From Rhizobium sullae (GTDB lineage Bacteria; Pseudomonadota; Alphaproteobacteria; Rhizobiales; Rhizobiaceae), in assembly GCF_900169785.1 (NCBI RefSeq), contig NZ_FWER01000044.1:1-48129 (forward strand): DNA of 48,129 nucleotides, written 5' to 3'. Below the pieces are notes generated by a model. That model saw only the letters and a program-made list of their open reading frames with translations, searched no databases and was not told where the DNA came from. Position numbers and translations under genes: made by a program. Shown here piece after piece: positions 7,104 through 15,510 of this stretch (positions within the stretch are counted from its first letter, which is position 1; every line of letters begins with the position of its first letter).

Positions 7104-8351
7104 CTACCATCGGGGCACTCGTCGCTCGTAGCCCGGATCAAACTGCTTCATGTAAGCGGTGTCATCGCGCTCCTTCATGTCCGCCTGTTTGTAGAGAGCC
7201 GCCAGTTCGGCCAGACTGTCGCGATCAAGGGTAACGCCAAGACCCGGACCATCCGGCACGGTCAAGGCGCCGTCACAAAAAGTGAATGGCGCACCCTCGA
7301 TCACATCGACGCCGATCCAGGGGTAATGGGTGTCGCAGTCGTAACTTAGGTTTGGTGTTGCCGCCGCCACATGAACCATTGCCGCAAGGGTGATGCCGAG
7401 ATGCGAATTGGAATGCATGGAAACGCCGAGGCCCAAGGTCTCGCATAATTTGCCGAGATGCGTCGATGCTCGCAAGCCACCCCAATAATGGTGATCGGAC
7501 AGAACGATCTGCACCGCTCTTTTGCGAAAGACTTCGGCGATCTGATCGAATTCCAGCACGATCATATTGGTGGCGAGCGGGATCGAGGTAGCGGCGGCGA
7601 CTTCCGCCATGGCATCCGTGCCGATGACCGGGTCCTCCAAATACTCCAGGACGTTCTCCAGCTTGCGCGCAACATGAATGGCCGTTTCGACAGTCCAGCC
7701 GCCGTTGGGATCGATCCGCAGTGCATGATCGGGGAAGGCCTCCCGCAGCTTCAACATCGTCTCGATTTCGAGGTCTGGATGCAGCACGCCGCCCTTCAGC
7801 TTGAGCGAGCGGAATCCGTGAGCTTTGATCATGACCCGCGCTTCGGCGACCATCTGCTCCGGCGTGAGCACCTCGCCCCACGTATCTTGTTCCTGCCCGA
7901 CATGGGCGCCGAACTTGAAGAAAAGATAGGCACTGAAGGAGACACTGCTGCGCACCGCGCCTCCGAGCAGGTCGGCCACGGGGCGCCCGAGCAGCTTGCC
8001 CTGGATATCAAGACACGGAACCTCGAAGGCGGACGCAACCACATCGGTCAGCTTGTGATCGGCGACTGCGGACCTCGCATTGATGCCGCCGCCTTCGGGC
8101 AGCGCCGTTATGACGCGCGACTTCAGCTCGTGAAGATGGAAAGGATCGAGCCCTATCAAAGCGGGCGCCGCACGCCGCAGGCCTTCTAGCGCCTTGGTGC
8201 TTCCGTAGCTTTCGCCCAATCCGACCGTCCCGTCATCGCAAATGACCTCGATGACAGTGCGCAGCGCATAAGGCTGGTGGACGCCCTTGCAGTTCAACAG
8301 GGGTTTGTCGGGTATCGCGACAGGTGTGAGATGGATTTCGGCTATGCGCAT
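7104..8351 (-). CDS. glucarate-dehydratase-like enolase superfamily enzyme
   Basis: The gene encodes 415 aa. The start is ATG 8351, which overlaps the TGA of the upstream gene (TGATG); an extension to 8438 would run through that gene. The mandelate racemase/glucarate dehydratase barrel shows the acid/base pair Lys184-x-Lys186 in SLKLKGG, metal ligands Asp214 (DPNGGW), Glu239 (EDP) and Asn262 (ATNMIV), and the general base His313 in SMHSNSH. These match the glucarate dehydratase subgroup, which dehydrates D-glucarate or related aldarates to 5-keto-4-deoxyglucarate in the cytoplasm. As last gene of the alginate operon it probably handles an oxidised uronate. It is somewhat shorter than E. coli GudD, so exact substrate is open. 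Confidence 0.8.
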   Translation of the reverse strand: MRIAEIHLTPVAIPDKPLLNCKGVHQPYALRTVIEVICDDGTVGLGESYGSTKALEGLRRAAPALIGLDPFHLHELKSRVITALPEGGGINARSAVADHKLTDVVASAFEVPCLDIQGKLLGRPVADLLGGAVRSSVSFSAYLFFKFGAHVGQEQDTWGEVLTPEQMVAEARVMIKAHGFRSLKLKGGVLHPDLEIETMLKLREAFPDHALRIDPNGGWTVETAIHVARKLENVLEYLEDPVIGTDAMAEVAAATSIPLATNMIVLEFDQIAEVFRKRAVQIVLSDHHYWGGLRASTHLGKLCETLGLGVSMHSNSHLGITLAAMVHVAAATPNLSYDCDTHYPWIGVDVIEGAPFTFCDGALTVPDGPGLGVTLDRDSLAELAALYKQADMKERDDTAYMKQFDPGYERRVPRW

Positions 8352-9148
8352 CAGAAAACTCCTTGTCGCCACCAACCACACGCTGCCGTCAGTGCGTCCT
8401 CGAGGGGAGGCAATTCCGGATGCCAATGGCGCTCCCATTCCAGACTGATCGGCAGACGGCGCTCGTCCGACGAAAGAAGCGACATCAGCCCTGCCATGGG
8501 AAAATCACCCTGTCCCGGCAGGACGTAATGCCGGCGCCCATCACCATCCAGCGCGCTGTCCTTGACGTGCAAATGGACGACGCTCGCCGCAATGCGGCCC
8601 CAGAGAGCCTCGGCGCCCGCCCCCTTCGTCCATGTATGATGCGTGTCCCACAAAATTCGCGCTGCCGGCACCTGCTCGACAAACGCAACAAGTTGCTCGA
8701 AATCCGCCAGCGCATCGTGGGTCTCGATCATCAGGTCGACCTTCAGACCACGCGACTGCCGCATCGCCTGCCAAGCATCCAGCATGTCCCCGGCTTGCAC
8801 CATACCGGCTTTGCTCAATCGGCTGCCGCCATCGAAGACACGCAGATATCCGGCGCCCGCCGCCTCAGCCCAGGCGATAAATGGTTTGATCGGGGACAGA
8901 TCGGGCCCATCGAACAGACGTACGGACGTATTCAGCGCAGCGACTCTTATCTTTTGACGGGACTGGAAAGCCGCCAAGCCGGAAGGCTTGCCGAACTCGG
9001 CGGCAAGTGCCGCCGGCAGATCGAGTGTTCCGGAAAGCCCACGCAGTTCTACGGCCTCGATGCCGTTTCGTTTCGCCAGGTCGGCCACTTGGTGCAGGTT
9101 CAGGTCCGAGCAGCCAAGGGTGGAGAAGCAATATTCCAATCCCCTCAT
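8351..9148 (-). CDS. sugar phosphate isomerase/epimerase-type TIM barrel
   Basis: The gene encodes 265 aa of the xylose-isomerase-like TIM barrel (AP endonuclease 2) superfamily. Probable metal ligands appear in order: Glu in DLMIETHD, Asp in ILWDTHHTW, His in VVHLHVKDSA and Glu in ISLEWERHW. Such proteins isomerise or epimerise keto sugars and sugar acids. Both ends overlap neighbours by a few bases (ATGA at 9145-9148 and TGATG at 8351), which indicates translational coupling within the alginate operon. Substrate is unknown; the position between a 2-hydroxyacid dehydrogenase and a glucarate-type dehydratase suggests a uronate or aldonate derivative. Confidence 0.8.
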   Translation of the reverse strand: MRGLEYCFSTLGCSDLNLHQVADLAKRNGIEAVELRGLSGTLDLPAALAAEFGKPSGLAAFQSRQKIRVAALNTSVRLFDGPDLSPIKPFIAWAEAAGAGYLRVFDGGSRLSKAGMVQAGDMLDAWQAMRQSRGLKVDLMIETHDALADFEQLVAFVEQVPAARILWDTHHTWTKGAGAEALWGRIAASVVHLHVKDSALDGDGRRHYVLPGQGDFPMAGLMSLLSSDERRLPISLEWERHWHPELPPLEDALTAACGWWRQGVF

Positions 9149-10179
9149 GCCATGTGCTCCAGATCACGCTTATGCACGGGATGGAGCGGCGGGAGGCCGC
9201 CGACGAACCGTTCGATCTCGGTAATCGCAAGGTCGGAAAGCGCCCTCAATTCATTGCCCAACGCCCCGGCGATGTGGGGAGTCAGCACGACATTGGGAAG
9301 ATCGTAGAACGGGCTATCCGGTGGCAGAGGCTCGGGATCGGGCGTATCGATCAGAATGCGCAACCGCCCCGACCGGGCTTCGACCAGCAGCGCACCATGA
9401 TCGACAAGCCAGCCCCGCGCCGTATTGATCAACACAGCATGATCCGCCATCAGCGACAATTCGCGCGCGCCGATCATATGGCGGGTCTCGGGCAAAATCG
9501 GCGCATGGAGCGAAACCGTATCGGACCATGCGAGAAGATCATGCAGTTCCATCTTCATGGCGCCGAGTGCCGCGGCTTCTTGCGCTTTAAGGAAGGGATC
9601 GTAAACCGCGATCTGGAATTTGCTGCGGGCGAGCATCTCGATGATCAGACGGCCAATCCGCGAGGCCCCCACAATCCCGACGCGACGGGAATGATTGCCG
9701 AGATAGGGAAAATTCAGGCCGCGCCGGCTGCCGAAGCCACCAGCACCTCGCTCGGCTCGGTGATCGTCGCGCAGGCGGAAGACATCCTTGCCGCACATGA
9801 TGATCGCCGCAAAGGTGAATTCGGCAACAGGAACGGCCATGGCCGACGCGGCCGTCGTAACGAGGATGCCGGGCGCGTCCCAGAATTCAGCTGGCGCGAC
9901 CGTGCGCACGGACGCTGCCGCATAGGCGACCATCCTGAGCCGGGGCGCACGCTTGAGACGCGCCCTCGTCAACGCCGGGGTGCCCCAAGCCGCCAAAAGA
10001 ATATCCGCCTCGGCAAGCGCTTCGGCACCCGTCAGCGTGTCGAAGTCGGTGAAGGGGAAACCCGGAATAACATCCACCACTGCCTTCAACCTCACCCATT
10101 CGTGCGGCCCGAAAAATCCCTCGGGAAGTTCGTCCCGCATGGCGACGAGCAGCCTTGGTTTACGCGAGCTTCCCGTCAT
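9145..10179 (-). CDS. D-isomer-specific 2-hydroxyacid dehydrogenase
   Basis: The gene encodes 344 aa. The NAD(P)-binding motif VGIVGASRIG (residues 167-176, with Ala-Ser in place of the second glycine pair) is followed by the catalytic triad of the family: Arg255 in NTARG, Glu283 in DPEPLP and His302 in LTPHIAG. It should reduce a 2-keto acid or oxidise a 2-hydroxy acid in the cytoplasm. It overlaps the next gene by 4 bases (ATGA) and the preceding one likewise, so it is co-translated in the alginate operon. It may interconvert uronate-derived keto acids; the substrate is not visible from sequence. Confidence 0.85.
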   Translation of the reverse strand: MTGSSRKPRLLVAMRDELPEGFFGPHEWVRLKAVVDVIPGFPFTDFDTLTGAEALAEADILLAAWGTPALTRARLKRAPRLRMVAYAAASVRTVAPAEFWDAPGILVTTAASAMAVPVAEFTFAAIIMCGKDVFRLRDDHRAERGAGGFGSRRGLNFPYLGNHSRRVGIVGASRIGRLIIEMLARSKFQIAVYDPFLKAQEAAALGAMKMELHDLLAWSDTVSLHAPILPETRHMIGARELSLMADHAVLINTARGWLVDHGALLVEARSGRLRILIDTPDPEPLPPDSPFYDLPNVVLTPHIAGALGNELRALSDLAITEIERFVGGLPPLHPVHKRDLEHMA

Positions 10180-10739
10180 GCGCGTACCGGACTTGCAACA
10201 GGCCGAATGTCGATACGGGAAATCTTGATCTCGAGGGGCCTCGCATCCGCGCGCAAGATGACATCGAGGTGAAGTTCGGGCGCCTTGGCACCGGCCTCGA
10301 GCTTCAGCGGCGGTGTCCCAATCGCTCCTCGCCAGGATGTGCTCTGGAACGGAAAAAACGAGCCGTCATCGGCGCAAAATGGCGCGAGCGTAATTGCCTC
10401 CTGGCTTGTGTCGGCATCGACGACGATCAGATCGAAATCCGATGCGAACGGCCGCGGCAGGCGGGGCTCGATCTCGATTGCTTTCTGTCCGGAACCTCCG
10501 AAATTGCGGCCCGAAAAGAAGCGACTGACGCCGTCGCGATTGCTGGGCTCCCAGCCGGAAACAATATCTGGATCATGATGGATGGGACAAGAAAGCCGGC
10601 CGTTCGACGACACCTCGGCCCAACTCATCCAGCCGCGCGCCGAGGTGGCACGCGACGTATCATCACCAATGTGGTTCTGCTGGACAAGCGAGGTGCCGAG
10701 AATGGCGATGCGGCCTGCCCTTCGTAGAGACACGGACAT
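10176..10739 (-). CDS. shortened SGNH/GDSL-hydrolase-like protein (probable internal deletion)
   Basis: From ATG 10739 (7 bases after the upstream stop) the protein is 187 aa. Its N-terminus has the SGNH block I (ILGTSLVQQNH), then ARGWMSWAEVSSNGRL and block II-like NFGGSGQKAIE, and the strand FDLIVVDA that normally leads into the GxND block III. Immediately afterwards the sequence jumps to DTSQEAITLAPFCADD and a C-terminal beta-rich segment (WRGAIGTPPLKLEA). The GxND motif and the catalytic DxxH of block V are absent, and the protein is about half the length expected of a hydrolase with such an accessory domain. I infer an in-frame deletion inside an otherwise intact operon; esterase activity is unlikely. 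Confidence 0.55.
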   Translation of the reverse strand: MSVSLRRAGRIAILGTSLVQQNHIGDDTSRATSARGWMSWAEVSSNGRLSCPIHHDPDIVSGWEPSNRDGVSRFFSGRNFGGSGQKAIEIEPRLPRPFASDFDLIVVDADTSQEAITLAPFCADDGSFFPFQSTSWRGAIGTPPLKLEAGAKAPELHLDVILRADARPLEIKISRIDIRPVASPVRA

Positions 10740-10746
10740 CCAGACC

Positions 10747-11496
10747 TCAGGAAAACAGCACGCCGCCATTGATGTCGTAGCAGGCACCGGTGATGTAGGC
10801 CGCGTCGTCCGACACCAGGAAGGCCACCAGCGCCGCGACGTCTTCGCTCGATCCTTCTCGTTTCATGAGCGCGGCACCGGCCACCCGCTCGCGAACTTCG
10901 GGCTTGGTGAAGGTGTCATGAAAGGTCGTCGCGATCATGCCAGGGCAAACTGCATTGACGCGAATATTGGGGCCGACTTCCTTTGCAAGACCCCGCGTGA
11001 ACGTCATGACGGCACCTTTGGACGTGGCATAGGCGATAGCACCTGGCCCGCCGCCATCGCGGCCAGCCTGGGAGGAGAAGGTCACGATCGCGCCCCCCTT
11101 TGCCATCCTCGGAAGGACGGCCTTTGCCGTCACGAACAAAGACGTTAGGTTCACGTCGAGGACCTGATGCCAGAACGCCTCGTCCATTTCGGCTATGGTC
11201 TTGCGAGCGACCATGCCGCCGGCGACATGCACAAGGCTATGAATGGCACCGAACCTGTCGGAGGCTGTGGCAATTGCCGCTTCGGCATCGGCACGTTTCG
11301 TAAGGTCGGCCTTGATTGCTACAGCCGAACGGCCGAGCTTCTCGATTTCGGCCGCTGCGCTCGCCGCCCCCTCTTCGGCACCGTTGTAGGTGAGCACAAC
11401 ATTCGCCCCTTCCTGGGCAAAACGAATGGCGCACGCACGCCCGATATCGCGACCGGCTCCGGCGACGACGACAGTCTTGTTTGTGAAACGCTGCAT
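10747..11496 (-). CDS. SDR oxidoreductase, probable DEH (4-deoxy-5-ketouronate) reductase
   Basis: The gene encodes 249 aa of classical short-chain dehydrogenase type: cofactor loop GAGRDIG (residues 13-19), and catalytic Ser142, Tyr156 and Lys160 (YATSK). It directly follows the exo-alginate lyase gene with a 17-bp gap. The lyase releases unsaturated monouronates that convert to 4-deoxy-L-erythro-5-hexoseulose uronate (DEH). In known alginate assimilation an SDR reduces DEH to 2-keto-3-deoxygluconate (KDG), and this gene is the obvious candidate. The KDG kinase and KDPG aldolase needed next are not in the window. The specific reaction is inferred from context. Confidence 0.75.
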   Translation of the reverse strand: MQRFTNKTVVVAGAGRDIGRACAIRFAQEGANVVLTYNGAEEGAASAAAEIEKLGRSAVAIKADLTKRADAEAAIATASDRFGAIHSLVHVAGGMVARKTIAEMDEAFWHQVLDVNLTSLFVTAKAVLPRMAKGGAIVTFSSQAGRDGGGPGAIAYATSKGAVMTFTRGLAKEVGPNIRVNAVCPGMIATTFHDTFTKPEVRERVAGAALMKREGSSEDVAALVAFLVSDDAAYITGACYDINGGVLFS

Positions 11497-11513
11497 TGAA
11501 AACCTCCGACGGA

Positions 11514-13844
11514 CTAGAATTGCTTGGGAAGAGACAGTTTGAAGCGCTGGTCATCGACATCGGTGAAATAGATGTCGGTGGAGAAGCCCTGATCGTCGAT
11601 GAAGCTGAAAATGCGCTTCGGCTCCTTCAGGCTGTAGGGAACGAGAAGGGTCACAAGGCTGTGGCGCGTCGCCGCCGGCGCGGTGGCACAAATGTGGTGA
11701 TGCAGTTCGAGCCCTTCGAGTTCCGCCGGATCGATGCCGGGGAATCCTTCGACGGCCGTGATTTGAGGCATGCCCGCGGAGGAAAAGATGAACTGTCCAT
11801 AAAAGCCTGCCTTCCGACCATTGTAGCGGAAACTCGATCGGCCGGCCTGCGGCGCGCCCACCGTGTGGCAAAGCCACTGCAGTTCCTGCGGCTCGGAGCA
11901 CTCCACGTGATCGATAATCACGAAATAGCTGTCGTTGACGAAGTGGATTTCGCGCTCGGCTTTTTGAACTAGCGGATTGGCGACCTGATAAGCAGCCGTC
12001 GCATCTCCAAGAATACGAAGATGGCCGGGATTTTCCTCGACCTCAACGATGCGACCGGCGGCGCGGCGGGCAAGCGCCTTATCCTTTTCTGCATACTGCC
12101 CCTTGCCGCCGATGAGCACCGCATTTTTCGACCGGGTCTGGCGCCGCCAGTGGAGATGCATGCTGGAATTGAAGGCGATGTAATAACCTGACTGGATCGC
12201 CAGATCTTCGCCATAGGCATAAAGAACGAAGGCGTTCTGGTCACCATGGCTGTGGCTCAGCGAACCATAGGGGCTCGATTTGAAGACGAATTGCAGATGC
12301 TGGTCGGGATCCTGCATATTGTTCTGGATCGCCACCCAGCCGATATCGTTGAAGACGGCAAGCGCGGGGAGGTCGGCAGGCGAAGTCGCTGCCACCTCCC
12401 GATAATCGTGACGATAGACCAGTTCGTCGAAATTCAGGTCCCACCAACCGTAGTTATAGAAGGCCGCTTCCGTGCCGATCGCATCCGCCTTGATGCGATC
12501 GAAATACCACTGATAGTGGCCATCCCCGGTCACGCCGGCAAACTGGCGCACATTGTAGCCGACCTTCAGGCCGGGCAGATCGCCCATGGTCGAATCATCG
12601 CCAAAACCGGCACGCCGCGTTCCCGGTGCCTTGGTGTAAAGGGGAAACCGGCCGGTATTCTGAAAAAACGGCCGCTGATAGAGATCGAAGCCGATATAGG
12701 ACCGGATCAGGTTGGCGGCCTCGATGAGATAGGCCATGCCGGTCATCCAGTAATGGGGGCCTTCGGCCCATCCCCCGTCTGTTCCCGCCCAGGGGGAATA
12801 GAGGGTCGCTAGGAATTCGACGGTATAGTCGAGCCATTCGACCGCCTCGTCGCTTTCGCCGTAAAGCGCGATGCAGGCCGGCGTCAGCACCGCCGAGAGC
12901 GAACGCACCGCATGGCTGTCGTAAGGAAACACGTGGATGCGGGCGTGGGCGATGACATGTTCAGCCACCTCGCGCGTCCGGCGCAGAAGGACGGCTCGAA
13001 CTGTATTGCGTTGCTCTTCGCTCAAGTGGTCATGAAGCCAGTCATAACCCCAGGCCAATGCAACGACGACGCGGAACGCGGCTTCATCATTATAGGCGCG
13101 CGAGGTTGCGCCGGTCGGATCCCATGCCGCAACGGCGAGCAACCAGTCGCGGGATGCGTCCAGCAGATCGTCCCGGCCCAGGACGCGGCCTGCGATGGCA
13201 AGATGCCGGATCGCATAGACGGCCTCCTGGCAATCGATGTACATCTGCCGCCAAAGTGTCGCGACGCGCACATTGTTGGGATAGGGCTTGGGTTCCTCGA
13301 TGATCGGACGCTCAAGCCAGGGTTTCGCGGATTTCGCAAAAAAATCCGACCAGCCGCAGTGATCCGGATCCTTTGCCACGGCTGCCGCAAAAGTTTCGAG
13401 CCGATTGGAATTCATCCACAGCCGAGGATGACTGATATGCGAGGCAGTGTGTCGGGCGGCCCTGCCCGGCAGCGGGGTCAGCGGCAATTTTTCACTGATT
13501 TCAAAACTGCGCACCGCGCTCCAATTGGAACTGCATGTGGCGGTCTTCGGATCCCAAAGCGCATAGGACCAATGATAGCGACCTTCCGGCAGGGTTTCGT
13601 CCGGAGTGAAAAAACTCCAGGCAAGGTCCTTATAGGTCCTCGTCTTGTCATCGGCGAAGCCGGGATCGGCCGACACCCGCAGGATATATCGCCCTCCATC
13701 ATCGATGTCGGGCAGCCAGGAGAAGCGCGGCGGGTTCTCTGTCGGAGGGCTCTGCTCGCTCGGCGCGTAGCCAATGGTCAATGAACCCGGTCGGGGTTCA
13801 TCGAGATGAGCTTGTTTGACTATGGCCGGGGCAGAGTGACGCAT
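11514..13844 (-). CDS. exo-type oligoalginate lyase, polysaccharide lyase family 15
   Basis: The gene encodes 776 aa from ATG 13844 (MRHSAPAIVKQ), the length I recall for the Agrobacterium PL15 enzyme Atu3025; an in-frame extension to 13982 runs into the upstream gene and is rejected. Residues recalled as catalytic in Atu3025 fall at identical numbers: His311 and Arg314 in the word DSHAVRSL, and Tyr365 in EGPHYW. The heparinase II/III-like beta-sandwich follows (HSHGDQNAFVLYA; RRQTRSKNAVLIGGKGQYA). No signal peptide is seen, so it acts in the cytoplasm on imported alginate oligomers, releasing unsaturated monosaccharides. It follows the ABC importer genes after a 76-bp gap that contains a strong hairpin. 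Confidence 0.93.
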   Translation of the reverse strand: MRHSAPAIVKQAHLDEPRPGSLTIGYAPSEQSPPTENPPRFSWLPDIDDGGRYILRVSADPGFADDKTRTYKDLAWSFFTPDETLPEGRYHWSYALWDPKTATCSSNWSAVRSFEISEKLPLTPLPGRAARHTASHISHPRLWMNSNRLETFAAAVAKDPDHCGWSDFFAKSAKPWLERPIIEEPKPYPNNVRVATLWRQMYIDCQEAVYAIRHLAIAGRVLGRDDLLDASRDWLLAVAAWDPTGATSRAYNDEAAFRVVVALAWGYDWLHDHLSEEQRNTVRAVLLRRTREVAEHVIAHARIHVFPYDSHAVRSLSAVLTPACIALYGESDEAVEWLDYTVEFLATLYSPWAGTDGGWAEGPHYWMTGMAYLIEAANLIRSYIGFDLYQRPFFQNTGRFPLYTKAPGTRRAGFGDDSTMGDLPGLKVGYNVRQFAGVTGDGHYQWYFDRIKADAIGTEAAFYNYGWWDLNFDELVYRHDYREVAATSPADLPALAVFNDIGWVAIQNNMQDPDQHLQFVFKSSPYGSLSHSHGDQNAFVLYAYGEDLAIQSGYYIAFNSSMHLHWRRQTRSKNAVLIGGKGQYAEKDKALARRAAGRIVEVEENPGHLRILGDATAAYQVANPLVQKAEREIHFVNDSYFVIIDHVECSEPQELQWLCHTVGAPQAGRSSFRYNGRKAGFYGQFIFSSAGMPQITAVEGFPGIDPAELEGLELHHHICATAPAATRHSLVTLLVPYSLKEPKRIFSFIDDQGFSTDIYFTDVDDQRFKLSLPKQF

Positions 13845-13879
13845 CGCGGCTCGAACTCCTATGAAAAAGCGTGGTGTGA

Positions 13880-13906
13880 GGATGGCAGCGACCGGCGCCG
13901 CCATCC
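13880..13906. repeat. intercistronic stem-loop between binding protein and lyase genes
   Basis: GGATGGC-A-GCG and CGC-C-GCCATCC pair around an ACCGG loop, giving a 10-pair stem with one internal mismatch. It lies in the only sizeable gap of the alginate operon, directly after the binding-protein gene. Such stem-loops commonly protect the upstream message from 3' decay, so binding protein is made in excess over downstream enzymes. There is no T run, so full termination is unlikely. Confidence 0.6.
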
Positions 13907-13920
13907 AGGATAAGGAAGGA

Positions 13921-15489
13921 TTACCGCGCCGCCTTATATTGGCGGTCGTAGGCGGCCTGCATGATATCGATGACCTGATCATAGCCGATGTCGGTCAGGC
14001 GCTTCTTGTAAGCGTCCCAGCCCGTATTGATGTCCTGAGCACCGAGGATCCACGTCTGCTGCATCTCGGTCATGTAGGTGAGGATGCTCGGCCAGTAGCG
14101 GTCGAAGACGGCCTTTTCCTCGGCATTGAGCGACACGCCCAGGAACTCGTCCTTGAGGCAGTTGCACTGCTCGTACATGTCGATGCCTTCAAGCGCGATC
14201 TTGTTGGTCCACTGGCGCTCGTATTCGTAGGTCATCCAGAACCCGCGCGGTACCTGGGCGCCGACCCCCCAGAGCTGCGCGTTCACGGGGTCCTTGTTTT
14301 CCAGAACCTCCTTTTTGAACTGCGGCTTCCCGCTGACCATTTCATAGGTCAGGCCTTCAACACCGAAGTTAGACAGAGTGCGGCCTTGGTCGGAGAACCA
14401 GAAGTCGAAATATTTGATGGTCTCGACCGGGTGCTCGTTGGTCGCCGAAATTGCCCATCCCGCCGGCTGGACGCGCAGCCGCCGGGCATCCTCAAATCGC
14501 TCGCCGGAGGCGGTTTTGGGCGGCAGCATCGGTTTCAAGGCAAAACCCTCAATCTTTCCCGACAATGCGTCGTTGTAGGTCGAGGTGCTGGCGAACCAGT
14601 CATGCGTCATGCCGCCGAGATTATTGCCCAGGAGATATTCTCGCGAGCGCGCGCCGCGCGTGAAGATCTCCTTGTCGATCAGCCCTTCCTTGTACCACTG
14701 CGCGACATGCGAAATCCCGGTCTTGTAGTTTTCCTCGGCCCAGGGATGGCGAAGTTTTCCATCATAGACGGCGAAATCGCCGTAGCGCTCGGACCCCGAC
14801 ACGCGCGCATCCCAGAGATTGATGAGGCGGACCGCGTCGACTTCCTCGCGGGCAAAATAGGGCACTTCGTCCTTGATACCGTTGCCGTTGGGATCCTTGT
14901 CCCGGAAGGCCTTGAGGACTTCATGGACCTCTTCCGGCGTTTCGGGTCGCTTCAGTCCGAGCTTGTCGAGCCAGTCCTGGCGGATAAACCAGCCGCGCGA
15001 GAGCTTCCCGTCCGGCACATAGGGAATGAAATAGATCTTGCCGTCCGGTCCGGAGATCGCATTGCGAATTTCAGGATGGCTGTCGAAGAAGGCCTTCAGA
15101 TGCGGTGCGTTTTCCTCGATCAGGTCATCCAGCGGGATAAAGGCGCCTTCCAACCCGTAGCGAATGAAGTCTTCCTTCAGCCCGCCGGTCGCGTCGCCGC
15201 CGACGATATCGGGAAGATCGCCCGAGGCGATTAGGAGGTTGAACGCATCGCGGCTGCTGGTCGTTGCAAGCGACGCCACGTTGCGGACATGGATATTGGT
15301 AATCTCTGCCGCCTTTTGCTCCACCGGCCATTTTTCCGAATAGACATATTTGTCGCGGAAGTGGAAATGGATCGTCAGCTCCAGCGGATCCTCGGTTACC
15401 TTGCCCGCATCCTGGGCCGAACCGGGCGATGCCATCATCACGGCCGTCATCAATGCCAGTAGGGGCGCTCCTTTGTGCAGTGCTTTCAC
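13921..15489 (-). CDS. alginate oligosaccharide ABC transporter, substrate-binding protein (AlgQ-like)
   Basis: The gene encodes 522 aa with a signal peptide (cleavage near GSAQDA, residues 23-28). The mature part matches the layout of Sphingomonas A1 AlgQ1/AlgQ2: LTIHFHFRDKYVYSEKWPVE near the start, GDLPDIVGGD, YGLEGAFIPLDDLI, then the calcium-binding loop DPNGNGIKDE at residues 199-208, TRGARSREYLLGNN, and close to the end YDQVIDIMQAAYDRQYKA. It should capture alginate oligomers in the periplasm for the AlgM1/M2/S complex encoded upstream. The gap to the permease gene is 21 bp with a GGAGG ribosome site. Confidence 0.92.
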   Translation of the reverse strand: MKALHKGAPLLALMTAVMMASPGSAQDAGKVTEDPLELTIHFHFRDKYVYSEKWPVEQKAAEITNIHVRNVASLATTSSRDAFNLLIASGDLPDIVGGDATGGLKEDFIRYGLEGAFIPLDDLIEENAPHLKAFFDSHPEIRNAISGPDGKIYFIPYVPDGKLSRGWFIRQDWLDKLGLKRPETPEEVHEVLKAFRDKDPNGNGIKDEVPYFAREEVDAVRLINLWDARVSGSERYGDFAVYDGKLRHPWAEENYKTGISHVAQWYKEGLIDKEIFTRGARSREYLLGNNLGGMTHDWFASTSTYNDALSGKIEGFALKPMLPPKTASGERFEDARRLRVQPAGWAISATNEHPVETIKYFDFWFSDQGRTLSNFGVEGLTYEMVSGKPQFKKEVLENKDPVNAQLWGVGAQVPRGFWMTYEYERQWTNKIALEGIDMYEQCNCLKDEFLGVSLNAEEKAVFDRYWPSILTYMTEMQQTWILGAQDINTGWDAYKKRLTDIGYDQVIDIMQAAYDRQYKAAR

Positions 15490-15510
15490 AGGTTTTCCTC
15501 CCTTGTGTTG

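Noticed and set aside
9007..10272. A 421-codon open frame on the plus strand opposite the hydroxyacid dehydrogenase gene
   Set aside because: It lies wholly antisense to well-supported genes, has no recognisable domain, and long antisense frames are expected in GC-rich codon usage.
13861..15234. A 457-codon plus-strand frame opposite the AlgQ-like gene
   Set aside because: Antisense shadow of a clear binding-protein gene; no protein family features.
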